Assembly (NCBI GenBank): GCA_900554265.1
Contig: USGZ01000026.1
Location: 1 to 10,870, forward strand
Direction of reading: 5' to 3'
DNA: 10,870 nucleotides
Source: an uncultured Porphyromonadaceae bacterium
GTDB lineage: Bacteria; Bacteroidota; Bacteroidia; Bacteroidales; Muribaculaceae
Under the pieces are notes generated by a model. That model was given only the letters and a program-made list of their open reading frames with translations, was not told where the DNA came from and did not search any database. The position numbers and the translations under genes are program-made. The stretch's first letter is position 1. Each line of letters opens with the position of its first letter. Positions 1-6,529 of this stretch are shown piece by piece.

Positions 1-16
1 CCGTGCGTCCCTACGG
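1..16 (+). repeat. Partial copy of a palindromic intergenic repeat
   Basis: The first 16 bases (CCGTGCGTCCCTACGG) are identical to 8458-8473, the right arm and tail of a palindromic repeat. The left arm would lie outside the window. A related two-unit copy sits at 6292-6364. All copies seen lie between genes. Confidence 0.7.
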
Positions 17-88
17 GTGGGCGAAACATCGGTTTTATTAAAAGAAATTTTGCGCGTCTGGCCGTATTATAGACGTAATTCGATAACT

Positions 89-655
89 ATGAAAGACGAA
101 ATCAAGAGACTGGAGAAAATTTTCCGCGAGATGGTGAAGAACGCGGGCAAGTTCGGCCTGATGTGGAAGAACATCCCCCTGGGCCGCGAGGCTTTCGCCA
201 TCATGCAGCACCTGCCCGACAGCGTCCCCGGCGAGTTCGCTACGGCCGCCGAGAAAGCCGGCCTGCTGGGTCAGATGCTCGAGCAGATGGACGAGTTGCG
301 CAGCCCGCGATTCTGCATTGCCGTGCGCGAGTATATGAGCCGCCTCGACGCCGCCGAGGAAACCAATGCAACCGAGCTGGCCAAACTCTACGACTACATA
401 GACCCGACGCTGCCGATGGAGGACTTCTGTCGCGTCTACCGGCGCCATCTCAAGTTCGACCCGGTTGAGCGCACGGCTGAGTATGAGGCCGTTATTTATT
501 CGGCCGAATACCTGGTAAGCCGCGCGCTGGCCGACGTGCCCCGCGGCATGGGCTTCTGCTTCGCATACTGGAGCGCCCTGGCCGACGCTCTGGCGGAATT
601 CGGCATCGACTGGCGTTCGCCACATATGATGAATCCCGGAGTAATGTTCGACTGA
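89..655 (+). CDS. Unrecognised 188-aa helical protein
   Basis: I do not recognise a named family. The product is 188 aa, appears mostly alpha-helical and soluble, begins with a charged helix (MKDEIKRLEKIF), and has no signal peptide or membrane segment. The C-terminus is distinctive: aromatic and glycine-rich (GFCFAYWSALADAL), then IDWRSPHMMNPGVMFD, which reads like a conserved tail rather than random sequence. The frame is open back to a GTG at 17, but that start would lie next to the palindromic repeat and add 24 residues of different character, so I chose the ATG at 89, preceded by the A/T-rich bases typical of Bacteroidales starts. It is the first of four same-strand genes with short gaps (11 bp to the next), so co-transcription is likely. 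A weak -7-like sequence (AAATTTTGC, one mismatch) lies at 45-53. Function is unknown. Confidence 0.8.
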   Translation: MKDEIKRLEKIFREMVKNAGKFGLMWKNIPLGREAFAIMQHLPDSVPGEFATAAEKAGLLGQMLEQMDELRSPRFCIAVREYMSRLDAAEETNATELAKLYDYIDPTLPMEDFCRVYRRHLKFDPVERTAEYEAVIYSAEYLVSRALADVPRGMGFCFAYWSALADALAEFGIDWRSPHMMNPGVMFD

Positions 656-666
656 TACTCATAGAT

Positions 667-2148
667 ATGCACATACTGACAGTAAAAGTACGGCGCTTCA
701 CGCGCGACCAGAGCCTGACCAATCTCAGGGAGACCACGCTGCATTACCTTGCCGAGCGCCTGACGCCCGGCGAGGCCCTCGCCGACCGCGGGCGTCTGAT
801 TTTCGCATTCGAGGATCCCGAAATCACCCTGAGCTACATGACCGACCATTTCATGGTCGAGGCGGGGCAGACCGTAGAGACGCCTGAGTATCAGGTGCCA
901 AACCGCCATATCACCGAGGAACGCGTGAGTTTCCTAATCTCGCTGGAGGAAATCGACCCGGCCGCATATCTGTCGGCTACGCTGAAGAAGCTCCAGGAGC
1001 GCTACTGCACCGAGATGCCCGCCACGCTCGACACCCTCGATGTGAACTGCGACAAGGATGTGGTGCTCGGACTGGCTGAATACCTCATCAATGCCGGCGA
1101 GAAGAGTTTCTGGCCGCTGTATGCCGCGCTTCAGGCCTCCGACAACTGGTCGACGCTGAAAATCGGCAACCTGCCCCTCTTCCGCAAGCTTTTCCTGCAG
1201 GGCATCGTCGATGGAGCGCTGGCTCCCGACTGCGCCTACGCCTGGGAGCACGTGGCCTCCATAGCGCTGAACAACGACCCCAACACCTTCATGGAGGACG
1301 CCGAGCGCTTCCACGACATCGTGGCCGAGGCTGCGCGGACCGACAGCAACGCAGCCGAGGTGCTCGAGGCGATGGCCTACTGCGCCCTGATGCAGGTGCG
1401 TATGCTGCGCGTGGCCGAGTCCCGCACCGTGGGGCTGAACCATACGGTGACATATACCCGCGACTACGTCCTGGACGAGCTGCGGCCCGGCAAGATTATC
1501 GAGAAATACCCCTCTGGCAAGACCGTAGGCATCGCCGATGCCGGCGAGGACTACGTGCTTGTCGATTTCATGGGTAAAATCCTGCAAATCACGCCCGGAC
1601 ATCCGCGCGAGACCGACTTCGCCAGCATCCTGCCCGACGGAACCATGCCGACGGCCGAGACCGCCGAGGAGGTGAGCATGCGCTTCTCGATTATCCACTG
1701 TCTGCTGGACGACTACATCTTCGTGGCCGCCGGCGAGCTCAGTCGCGTATTTGAGGACGGCGGCGTCGGCGAGGATATCGAGAAAGAGCTCAAAGACCTG
1801 CTGATGAGCAAGGTGGAGCGCTGCATCGGCCTGGGCTATGCCGACATGTTCCCGCTGCGGGCGCTGCTGGCGGCCACCGACCGCTGGAACATCCCCGAAA
1901 TAGTCCGCCCGGAGGAATTCCGCCGCCTTCTGCTCGAAGGGGTAGAGGAGGGCGCGCTCGCTCCGGAGTGCGAAATCGGCTGGTACTGGCTCGGAATCGC
2001 CGCCGAGTACAACGATCCGACGCATTTCATGGACGACATGGAGCGCTACTATGAGCTTCTGGCCGACGCTGCCGCCGAGGACGTCGGGGAGGCCCGCGAA
2101 ATCATGGACCGTATCTGGGAACCCGAAAACCTCCAGGAGGAGGACTGA
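667..2148 (+). CDS. Unrecognised 493-aa protein with an internal duplication
   Basis: No named family is recognised. The protein is acidic, without signal peptide or membrane segment, so probably cytoplasmic. Residues 148-223 and 394-469 align without gaps over 76 positions with 32 identities by eye (42%). Shared blocks are a PL..AL.A.D.W segment, then F-R/K-L-x-L-x-G, then GALAP-D/E-C, and NDP..FM-D/E-D..ER. Each unit looks like a helical module of about 110 residues. Between them, around residues 258-312, is a beta-rich stretch (VTYTRDYVLDELRPGKIIEK, then YVLVDFMGKILQI). The N-terminal 100 residues are a separate, probably alpha/beta, part. The protein ends in an acidic tail (ENLQEED). The gene begins 11 bp after the preceding one and ends 3 bp before the DUF1963 gene, so the three are probably translated from one message. 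It could be a binding or immunity-like protein, but the sequence gives no direct proof. Confidence 0.85.
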   Translation: MHILTVKVRRFTRDQSLTNLRETTLHYLAERLTPGEALADRGRLIFAFEDPEITLSYMTDHFMVEAGQTVETPEYQVPNRHITEERVSFLISLEEIDPAAYLSATLKKLQERYCTEMPATLDTLDVNCDKDVVLGLAEYLINAGEKSFWPLYAALQASDNWSTLKIGNLPLFRKLFLQGIVDGALAPDCAYAWEHVASIALNNDPNTFMEDAERFHDIVAEAARTDSNAAEVLEAMAYCALMQVRMLRVAESRTVGLNHTVTYTRDYVLDELRPGKIIEKYPSGKTVGIADAGEDYVLVDFMGKILQITPGHPRETDFASILPDGTMPTAETAEEVSMRFSIIHCLLDDYIFVAAGELSRVFEDGGVGEDIEKELKDLLMSKVERCIGLGYADMFPLRALLAATDRWNIPEIVRPEEFRRLLLEGVEEGALAPECEIGWYWLGIAAEYNDPTHFMDDMERYYELLADAAAEDVGEAREIMDRIWEPENLQEED

Positions 2149-2151
2149 ACT

Positions 2152-2811
2152 ATGAAAGCAAAGCCTATATACCTGAAACTCAGCAAGCCCTCCCGCGAAT
2201 TGCCATTGGGCGCCTCGCACTTCTGGGGCGATCCGGACCTGCCCGAAGATATTACCTATCCCGAGTACGTCGACGAGGATGGCGACGAGCTGGACTACAG
2301 TTTCATATGCCAGATACATCTGCCCGACATCGCCCGCTTCGACCCCGATGGACTCCTGCCCCACGAAGGCCTGCTGCTGGTTTTCGCAAAACTTGAGTAC
2401 TATATGAACGGCTACCGGGGCGAACCCGAAATCAGCGGGAGCATTTCCGACAGCGACGCCGTACGCGTAATCTGGGTGAGACCCGAGGAAATGGACAATC
2501 TTGTGCGGACAGTGCTTGTCGACGACGATGAAAAGCCCGTCAGCCCGGAGGCCCTGGCCATCGAATTCTCCGTCACCCGCGAGGAGTACGGCGACGACAC
2601 GGCGCTGCTGGCCGAGCCGGACCACCGGCCCTGGGAGAACTGGGACCATCCCTTCGAGGACTGGACGATACTCTTCCAGGTCGACTCCTTCGATACGGAC
2701 GACATGAAGCTGAATTTCATCGACTTCGGTGTGCTGGACCTGCTGATTTCGCCCGAGGCCCTGCGGCATCGGGATTTCTCCGATGTCCGGGCGCTCATTA
2801 TCTCTACTTAG
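2152..2811 (+). CDS. DUF1963 (YwqG-like) family protein
   Basis: This 219-aa protein has the layout of the DUF1963/YwqG family. Near residues 25-37 is WGDPDLPEDITYP, matching the family's G-x-P-x-L-P...W/Y-P opening. Around 48-56 is DYSFICQIHL, matching the L-x-F-L-x-Q-I-x-L strand, followed by D-G-L-L-P-x-x-G-L-L-L-V-F (66-78). Near 170-190 is DWTILFQVDS with a downstream F-x-D-x-G-V-L-D-L-L-I segment, and then the DFSDV motif (208-212) that closes the domain. Family length is usually 200-300 aa, so it is complete. It has no signal peptide and is probably cytoplasmic. The biochemical function of DUF1963 is not settled; members occur in polymorphic-toxin immunity neighbourhoods and as stand-alone stress-associated proteins. 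It begins 3 bp after the duplicated 493-aa protein gene, implying translational coupling. No toxin gene is visible here, so an immunity role is only a possibility. Confidence 0.75.
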   Translation: MKAKPIYLKLSKPSRELPLGASHFWGDPDLPEDITYPEYVDEDGDELDYSFICQIHLPDIARFDPDGLLPHEGLLLVFAKLEYYMNGYRGEPEISGSISDSDAVRVIWVRPEEMDNLVRTVLVDDDEKPVSPEALAIEFSVTREEYGDDTALLAEPDHRPWENWDHPFEDWTILFQVDSFDTDDMKLNFIDFGVLDLLISPEALRHRDFSDVRALIIST

Positions 2812-2834
2812 GACAGAAAGACAGAAAAAGGCAG

Positions 2835-3230
2835 ATGATGACTGAAGAACAGAAGCTGGCGAGGGCGGCGGGTTCCTGGGGCGAGAAGGTCGCCGTCGAG
2901 GCCATGGAGCGCTCAGGGGCGCACGTAATAGGCACAAACGTGCGCGTGGGCAACCTGGAGGTCGACATCCTGGCCTGCCAGGACGAGGACCTGATAATAG
3001 TCGAGGTAAAGACGCGCTCGGACATGAGTGCCGATCCGCTCCTGGCTGTCAACCGCCGCAAGTTGCAGCGCCTGAGCCGCGCTGCGGTGGCTCTCCTGGA
3101 GAAATACTCCGATGAGCGCGGCGTCGACTACCACCTTCGCTTCGATTTTGTCCTCGTAACCGGCTCGTCCGAGCACTATACCGTAGAGCATCTCGAGGAC
3201 CGCTACCAGCCTCCCTGCCGCTTCTACTGA
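2835..3230 (+). CDS. yraN: YraN / UPF0102 family nuclease-fold protein
   Basis: The 131-aa product matches the YraN (UPF0102) family, small proteins with a PD-(D/E)xK (Holliday-junction-resolvase-like) fold. Visible signatures are G16-E17 near the N-terminus, the N35-x-R37 pair, E42-V-D44-I-L-A, and E57-V-K59-x-R61. D44, E57 and K59 are the expected catalytic triad positions, so the active site looks intact. The C-terminal part has the R-F-D-F-V-L-V strand and an H-x-x-x-x-x-x-Y end typical of the family. Length is normal (110-135 aa). Two adjacent ATGs (2835 and 2838) could both serve as start. It sits 23 bp after the DUF1963 gene on the same strand and may be the last gene of that transcript. 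YraN is widespread in bacteria; its cellular role is poorly defined, with a link to DNA processing inferred from the fold. Confidence 0.9.
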   Translation: MMTEEQKLARAAGSWGEKVAVEAMERSGAHVIGTNVRVGNLEVDILACQDEDLIIVEVKTRSDMSADPLLAVNRRKLQRLSRAAVALLEKYSDERGVDYHLRFDFVLVTGSSEHYTVEHLEDRYQPPCRFY

Positions 3231-3350
3231 TATTAGCGTTTTTTCTGTTTTTATGTCTTTATGTCAAAAAAACGGACCTGCAAAAATACCCTGAATCCGG
3301 TAACCCTATAAAACCTTAACATACAGCGTACTTAACAAAAAGTAACACTA
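3231..3350. other. A/T-rich intergenic stretch, no gene
   Basis: This non-coding stretch is much richer in A/T than its neighbours. It has an A/T-rich inverted repeat, CGTTTTTT (3237-3244) against AAAAAACG (3267-3274) with a 22-base loop, which is too weak to call a terminator. It also has a direct repeat, CTTAACATACAG (3315-3326) and CTTAACAAAAAG (3331-3342), 16 bp apart, of unknown meaning upstream of the AraC-type gene. Confidence 0.5.
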
Positions 3351-3369
3351 TTTTTTTTTTTTTTTTTTT
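3351..3369 (+). repeat. Homopolymer of 19 T
   Basis: Nineteen consecutive T lie about 97 bp upstream of the AraC-type start codon and about 48 bp upstream of its best -7 box. Directly after them is TGTCTTTGC (3369-3377), one base off the TAnnTTTG(C/T) consensus, so the tract may form the A/T-rich upstream part of a promoter. Such long runs are prone to slippage. No GC-rich stem precedes it, so it does not look like an intrinsic terminator. Confidence 0.9.
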
Positions 3370-3416
3370 GTCTTTGCGCCCCGCGGATTTTACTATGCGA
3401 ATTGAACAAATAGTGC

Positions 3417-3425
3417 TAATTTTGT
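3417..3425 (+). promoter_or_regulatory. Bacteroidetes -7 box upstream of the AraC-type gene
   Basis: TAATTTTGT fits the Bacteroidetes -7 consensus TAnnTTTG(C/T). The start codon at 3466 is about 40 bases downstream, giving a short leader. No good -33 TTTG is seen at the usual 19-21-base spacing. A second, imperfect box lies at 3369-3377. Confidence 0.5.
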
Positions 3426-3465
3426 TGTCCCGAAATGAAGTTTTACTTCATCCTGACTTATTCTT

Positions 3466-3972
3466 ATGCTTCTCGCGAAAATGACGTTAAGCTGGCCGGT
3501 GGCTACCGGTTGTCTTGTGGCGGTGACTTGTTTCATAATACTTGTATTATGGTTCAGGTTTCATCGCGGCGACAAGGACGCCCTTCCCGGAGAGGAGGCA
3601 GAAAGAAATAAGGACGAGAACTTTGAAATGCGCATACCCGAGTATGCGGCCAAAATCAAGAACTGGTTTGAGACGGAGCGCCCGTATCTCAGGCCCTCGT
3701 TCAAGCTCGTGGATGTGGCGGCGGTCGTACCCTTGAACCGCACCTATCTTTCGAGGATTTTCAACGAAGGCATGGGCGTGAGTTTCACCGACTATATCCG
3801 CGATTTGCGAATGGCCGAGGCAAAACGACTGCTTGCCGAGGAGCCCGACGCACCGATCGCCGCGATAGCCGAGCGATGCGGATTCGCAGGCCATTCGAGT
3901 TTCCACCGTGCCTTTGTCCAGGCCACGGGAATGAAGCCGAGCGACTTCCGCGCAAAGACCCGAAAGCCCTGA
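3466..3972 (+). CDS. Membrane-anchored AraC-family transcription regulator
   Basis: The 168-aa protein has one hydrophobic helix near its N-terminus (about residues 11-30, PVATGCLVAVTCFIILVLWF) followed by positive residues (R31, H33, R34), suggesting a short outside tail and a cytoplasmic body. After an acidic linker (about 36-55), residues 57-165 form an AraC/XylS DNA-binding domain. The first helix-turn-helix is about 79-100 (FKLVDVAAVVPLNRTYLSRI). The second, about 131-162, carries the family signature IAERCGFAGHSSFHRAF then G-M-K-P-S-D-F-R. There is no sugar-binding or other sensor domain. Its gene precedes the pilus locus on the same strand, and paired direct repeats lie just beyond it, so it is the natural candidate activator of that operon. 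Start is ATG 3466; M6 (3481) would also keep the membrane helix. That it senses the membrane or pilus state is inference. Confidence 0.88.
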   Translation: MLLAKMTLSWPVATGCLVAVTCFIILVLWFRFHRGDKDALPGEEAERNKDENFEMRIPEYAAKIKNWFETERPYLRPSFKLVDVAAVVPLNRTYLSRIFNEGMGVSFTDYIRDLRMAEAKRLLAEEPDAPIAAIAERCGFAGHSSFHRAFVQATGMKPSDFRAKTRKP

Positions 3973-4036
3973 GTCTATAGGAATCAGCCCTTTCGTCTAT
4001 TGCCGACCGGCTCATTGAAGACCTGTTAGCGCGAAA

Positions 4037-4073
4037 TTTACGTAAAGTCAATGCGGTTTTTATGTAAAGGTAA
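4037..4073 (+). promoter_or_regulatory. Direct repeats, candidate AraC-type operator
   Basis: TTTACGTAAAGTCAA (4037-4051) and TTTATGTAAAGGTAA (4059-4073) match at 12 of 15 positions and are exactly 22 bp apart, about two helical turns. The first contains the perfect palindrome TTTACGTAAA. AraC-family proteins usually bind direct repeats about 21 bp apart. The pair covers roughly -70 to -34 relative to the expected transcript start, replacing the missing -33 element, as expected for activation. Ownership by the adjacent regulator is inferred. Confidence 0.55.
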
Positions 4074-4095
4074 GCGCTATGTATGACTTGATGAC

Positions 4096-4104
4096 TAATT
4101 TTGC
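4096..4104 (+). promoter_or_regulatory. -7 box of the pilus operon promoter
   Basis: TAATTTTGC is a perfect match to the Bacteroidetes -7 consensus TAnnTTTG(C/T). The start of transcription should lie near 4107, leaving a leader of about 100 bases before the ATG at 4206. No TTTG is present at the -33 position (about 4072-4075), suggesting dependence on an activator. Confidence 0.6.
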
Positions 4105-4107
4105 AGT

Positions 4108-4144
4108 CCGTCCGTACGCGTATTGATAATATACGCGAGGACGG
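4108..4144 (+). promoter_or_regulatory. Hairpin at the 5' end of the pilus transcript
   Basis: Outer arms CCGTCC (4108-4113) and GGACGG (4139-4144) and inner arms CGCGTAT (4117-4123) and ATACGCG (4131-4137) form 13 base pairs interrupted by a GTA/A internal loop, with a 7-base apical loop. It begins almost at the predicted first base of the transcript. No T run follows, so it is not an intrinsic terminator. It could protect the 5' end of the mRNA or be a palindromic protein site. Confidence 0.6.
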
Positions 4145-4205
4145 CGAAGACCAATAGAATAATTACACAACCGAACAAACCAATCATTTCCACTTCAAGA
4201 AAGGG

Positions 4206-4787
4206 ATGAAAATACGGATACTGACTCTGCTTGTCGCACTGGTGTGGCTGGCAATGCCGCTTGCGGCGCAAAATGTGGCGTTGAAGAGCAACCTGCTCTA
4301 TGATGCCACGGCAACCTTGAACGGCGGCGTCGAGGTCAAGTTCGCTCCTCAGTGGACCGGCGACCTCAGCGGCAACCTCAACGCCTGGGACATCAACAAC
4401 CACCGCTGGAAGCACTGGCTTGTGCAGCCCGAGGCGCGCTACTGGTTCTGCCAGGCCTTCTCCGGCCATTTTGTCGGCGCCCATCTCATAGGCGGTCAGT
4501 ACAACTTCGGCAATCTGGACATGCCTTTCAAGTTCCTCGGAACCGACTACCGCAAACTCAAGGACTATCGCTTCCAGGGCTGGATGGCCGGTGCGGGCAT
4601 TGCTTACGGCTATTCGTGGATTATCAACCGCCGCTGGAACATCGAGGCCGAAATCGGCTTCGGATGGGTCTACACCCGCTACGACAAGTACGAGTGCGCC
4701 GACTGCGGACAGAAAGTCGACTCCAATCATCCCCATAATTACGTTGGTCCGACCAAGGCCGCTATAAACCTCATTTACACCTTCTGA
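4206..4787 (+). CDS. DUF3575 outer-membrane beta-barrel protein
   Basis: The 193-aa product has a clear signal peptide (MKIRILTLLVALVWLAMPLA, probable cleavage after A20 or A21) and then the DUF3575 pattern: K-S-N-L-L-Y-D (27-33), N-G-G-V-E (39-43), W-K-H-W...P-E-A-R-Y-W (68-80), G-x-x-x-G...G-Q-Y-N-F-G and a C-terminal GPTKAAINLIYTF. Ending in an aromatic residue after alternating polar and hydrophobic residues fits an outer-membrane barrel. The two cysteines in E-C-A-D-C-G (164 and 167) belong to the family's usual C-x-x-C loop. DUF3575 genes are often found beside DUF3868 and Mfa1-type fimbrillin genes in Bacteroidales, where they are thought to help assemble or secrete the pilus; the exact role is not established. 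It is the first gene after the predicted promoter and ends 2 bp before the DUF3868 gene. Confidence 0.88.
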   Translation: MKIRILTLLVALVWLAMPLAAQNVALKSNLLYDATATLNGGVEVKFAPQWTGDLSGNLNAWDINNHRWKHWLVQPEARYWFCQAFSGHFVGAHLIGGQYNFGNLDMPFKFLGTDYRKLKDYRFQGWMAGAGIAYGYSWIINRRWNIEAEIGFGWVYTRYDKYECADCGQKVDSNHPHNYVGPTKAAINLIYTF

Positions 4788-4789
4788 CA

Positions 4790-6253
4790 ATGACGACCAA
4801 GCTTATTTTCAAGACAATCTGCGGTCTGGCCCTGACGCTGGGAGCCTTCTCCGCGTCGGCAGCCGAGCAGGCCGCCATGCTCCGGGTCAGCGACATCAAG
4901 GTGAACCGCGTCGGCGACGAACTGGTCGTGGCTTTGGACATCAACCCCCGCAGCGTCAATCCCGGCCGCGACAAGGAAGTGACATTCACCCCGGTAGTGC
5001 GCGCCACCGAAGGCACCGACAGCCTGGTGCTGCCGACCGTGACCATCGCCGGCCGCAACCGCTACTATACCCATGTCCGCAACAACGACATGCCCCAGGG
5101 TCGCGTCTATCCCGCCTGGAGCGACGAGGCCATCGCCTATCGCGCCGAGGTGCCTTTCGAGGCATGGATGAACCGCTGCCATATCGACATGAAGCAGGAC
5201 CTGGCCAATTGCTGCCGGAAGCCTGAAATCGGACCCGAGACGCCGCTGGCACGCCTGGACTTCGTCCGTCCGCCCTTCCGGCCCGACTTCCGCTTCGTCG
5301 AGCTCACCGGCGACAGCGCCATCGAGCTCACCGCCGAAGGCCGCGCCTACGTGGACTTCATCGTCAACCGCACCGAAATCCGCCCGACCTACCGCCGCAA
5401 CCGCATCGAGCTGGCCAAGATCATCGCCTCCATCGACAAGGTCCGCGACGATACCGCCGCCGTGATAACCCGCATAACCATCAAGGGCTACGCCTCGCCC
5501 GAAGGCCCGTACGACAACAACGTGCGCCTGGCCATGGGCCGTACGGCATCGCTGAAGGAGTATGTTCGCCAGTACTATAACTTCGACCCCGAGCTGATGA
5601 GCACCGACTACGAGCCCGAGGACTGGGAAGGCCTCCGCGTCTGGGTAGAGCAGTGTACGCTGCCCCATCGCGCCGAGATTCTGCAGATTATCGACTCCCC
5701 GCTGGCTCCGGACCCCAAGAACAGCGAAATCCAGCGCCGCTACCCTGAGGAGTACCGCCTGATGCTCGACAGCATCTACCCGGCCCTGCGCCACTCGGAC
5801 TACACCATCAAGTACCGCATCAAGGCCTACGCCACCGTAGAGGAGCTTCTGCAGGTCTACGCCAGCGCTCCGGAACGTCTGCGCCCGGTCGACTTCCAGC
5901 GCATCGCCGCCGTCTATCCGACGGGCAGCGACCGCTATAAGGAAATCATGCTCAAGGCCGTCGAAATCCATCCCTACGACACCAAGAGCAACCTCAACGC
6001 CGCCACCATAGCCCTCCAGGCCGGCGACCTCGCCAAGGCTGCCGAATACCTCGACCGCGCCGGCGACTCTCCCGAGGCAGTCTATACCCGCGGAGTCCTC
6101 GCCGGCATGAACGGCGACCTCGAACGTGCCGCCGGACTCTTCGACCAGGCCGCCGGCATGGGCTCCGAACCTGCCGCCGCCGAGGCCGCCAAAGCCCGCG
6201 CCATCATCAACCGCGAGACGGTCGAGTACCTCATCACACCCGAGGGGAAGTAA
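4790..6253 (+). CDS. DUF3868 protein with OmpA-like and TPR regions
   Basis: The 487-aa protein has a signal peptide (about residues 1-24, ending S-A-S-A before A-E-Q) and three parts. Residues about 27-135 are the DUF3868 beta-rich domain (LRVSDIKVNRVGDELVVALD is its first hairpin). Residues about 170-260 resemble an OmpA C-terminal domain: strand E-I-R-P-T-Y-R-R-N, then I-K-G-Y-A-S-P-E-G-P (231-240), then N-x-x-L-A-M-G-R-T-A-S-L-K-E-Y-V (244-259), the usual peptidoglycan-binding helix. Residues about 370-475 hold helical repeats of TPR type (NLNAATIALQAGDLAKAAEY, then A-V-Y-T-R-G-V-L-A-G-M-N-G-D-L-E-R-A). This combination is known next to fimbrillin genes. The protein is probably periplasmic, possibly linking the DUF3575 barrel and peptidoglycan. 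Only 2 bp separate it from the upstream gene, so the two are surely co-expressed. The start at 4790 is preferred because it gives a complete signal peptide. Confidence 0.88.
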   Translation: MTTKLIFKTICGLALTLGAFSASAAEQAAMLRVSDIKVNRVGDELVVALDINPRSVNPGRDKEVTFTPVVRATEGTDSLVLPTVTIAGRNRYYTHVRNNDMPQGRVYPAWSDEAIAYRAEVPFEAWMNRCHIDMKQDLANCCRKPEIGPETPLARLDFVRPPFRPDFRFVELTGDSAIELTAEGRAYVDFIVNRTEIRPTYRRNRIELAKIIASIDKVRDDTAAVITRITIKGYASPEGPYDNNVRLAMGRTASLKEYVRQYYNFDPELMSTDYEPEDWEGLRVWVEQCTLPHRAEILQIIDSPLAPDPKNSEIQRRYPEEYRLMLDSIYPALRHSDYTIKYRIKAYATVEELLQVYASAPERLRPVDFQRIAAVYPTGSDRYKEIMLKAVEIHPYDTKSNLNAATIALQAGDLAKAAEYLDRAGDSPEAVYTRGVLAGMNGDLERAAGLFDQAAGMGSEPAAAEAAKARAIINRETVEYLITPEGK

Positions 6254-6291
6254 AGCTATGGAGTCGGGGCCGTATGGCAAAATCGCAAAAT

Positions 6292-6364
6292 GTAGGGATG
6301 CACGCTCGTGCATCCGCCAAAATACGCTGACGGCCAGCGGATGCTCCGGGGAGCATCCCTACGG
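6292..6364 (+). repeat. Two-unit palindromic repeat (BIME-like)
   Basis: Two hairpin units point in opposite directions. The first is GGATGCACG (6296-6304) with CGTGCATCC (6307-6315), preceded by GTAG. The second is GGATGCTCC (6339-6347) with GGAGCATCC (6350-6358), followed by CTACGG. The ends also form a perfect 10-bp inverted repeat, GTAGGGATGC (6292-6301) with GCATCCCTAC (6353-6362). Single units with the same CTACGG tail occur at 8447-8473 and 1-16. It lies between the DUF3868 and fimbrillin genes. Confidence 0.8.
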
Positions 6365-6529
6365 ACTGCCTAAATAATCAATAATCAAACACAATAACAA
6401 ACCTATCTCTCACTCTCAATCGACATCACTACCTCTCGAACCCGATTACATTAACAAACCTCTTCCGAGCAATCGGACTAAAGCGATAATAAACAATCAT
6501 TAAATAACAATAGCCACATTATTCAAACT
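6365..6529 (+). other. A/C-rich leader before the fimbrillin gene
   Basis: This untranslated stretch is strikingly poor in G and rich in A and C. I see no TAnnTTTG box, so transcription probably enters from upstream. TAACAAACCT occurs twice (6395-6404 and 6452-6461). A small hairpin, TCCGA (6464-6468) and TCGGA (6473-6477), closes a GCAA (GNRA-type) loop. An unstructured A/C-rich leader would favour efficient ribosome loading. Confidence 0.5.

Noticed and set aside
17..88. N-terminal extension of the first gene from GTG at 17
   Set aside because: It would begin right at the palindromic repeat, and the ATG at 89 gives a better start context and a natural helical N-terminus.
934..2937. Long open frame on the minus strand (667 codons)
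   Set aside because: It lies opposite the 493-aa and DUF1963 genes, spans their boundary, and has no recognisable domain. In GC-rich sequence with biased third positions such antisense frames are common.
3237..3274. Terminator for the YraN gene group
   Set aside because: The inverted repeat is almost wholly A/T with a 22-base loop, so the stem would be weak; there is no GC-rich stem followed by a T run.
4775..6313. Long open frame on the minus strand (512 codons)
   Set aside because: It mirrors the DUF3868 gene, which has a signal peptide and known domains; the antisense product is low in complexity (rich in A, V, G) with no motif.
6292..6362. Invertible promoter flanked by inverted repeats
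   Set aside because: The 10-bp ends enclose only about 51 bp, no TAnnTTTG box is found inside on either strand, and the arms are better explained as two hairpin units of the repeat family.
6292..6364. CRISPR array
   Set aside because: Units are palindromic, in opposite directions and without regular spacers; no cas genes are present.
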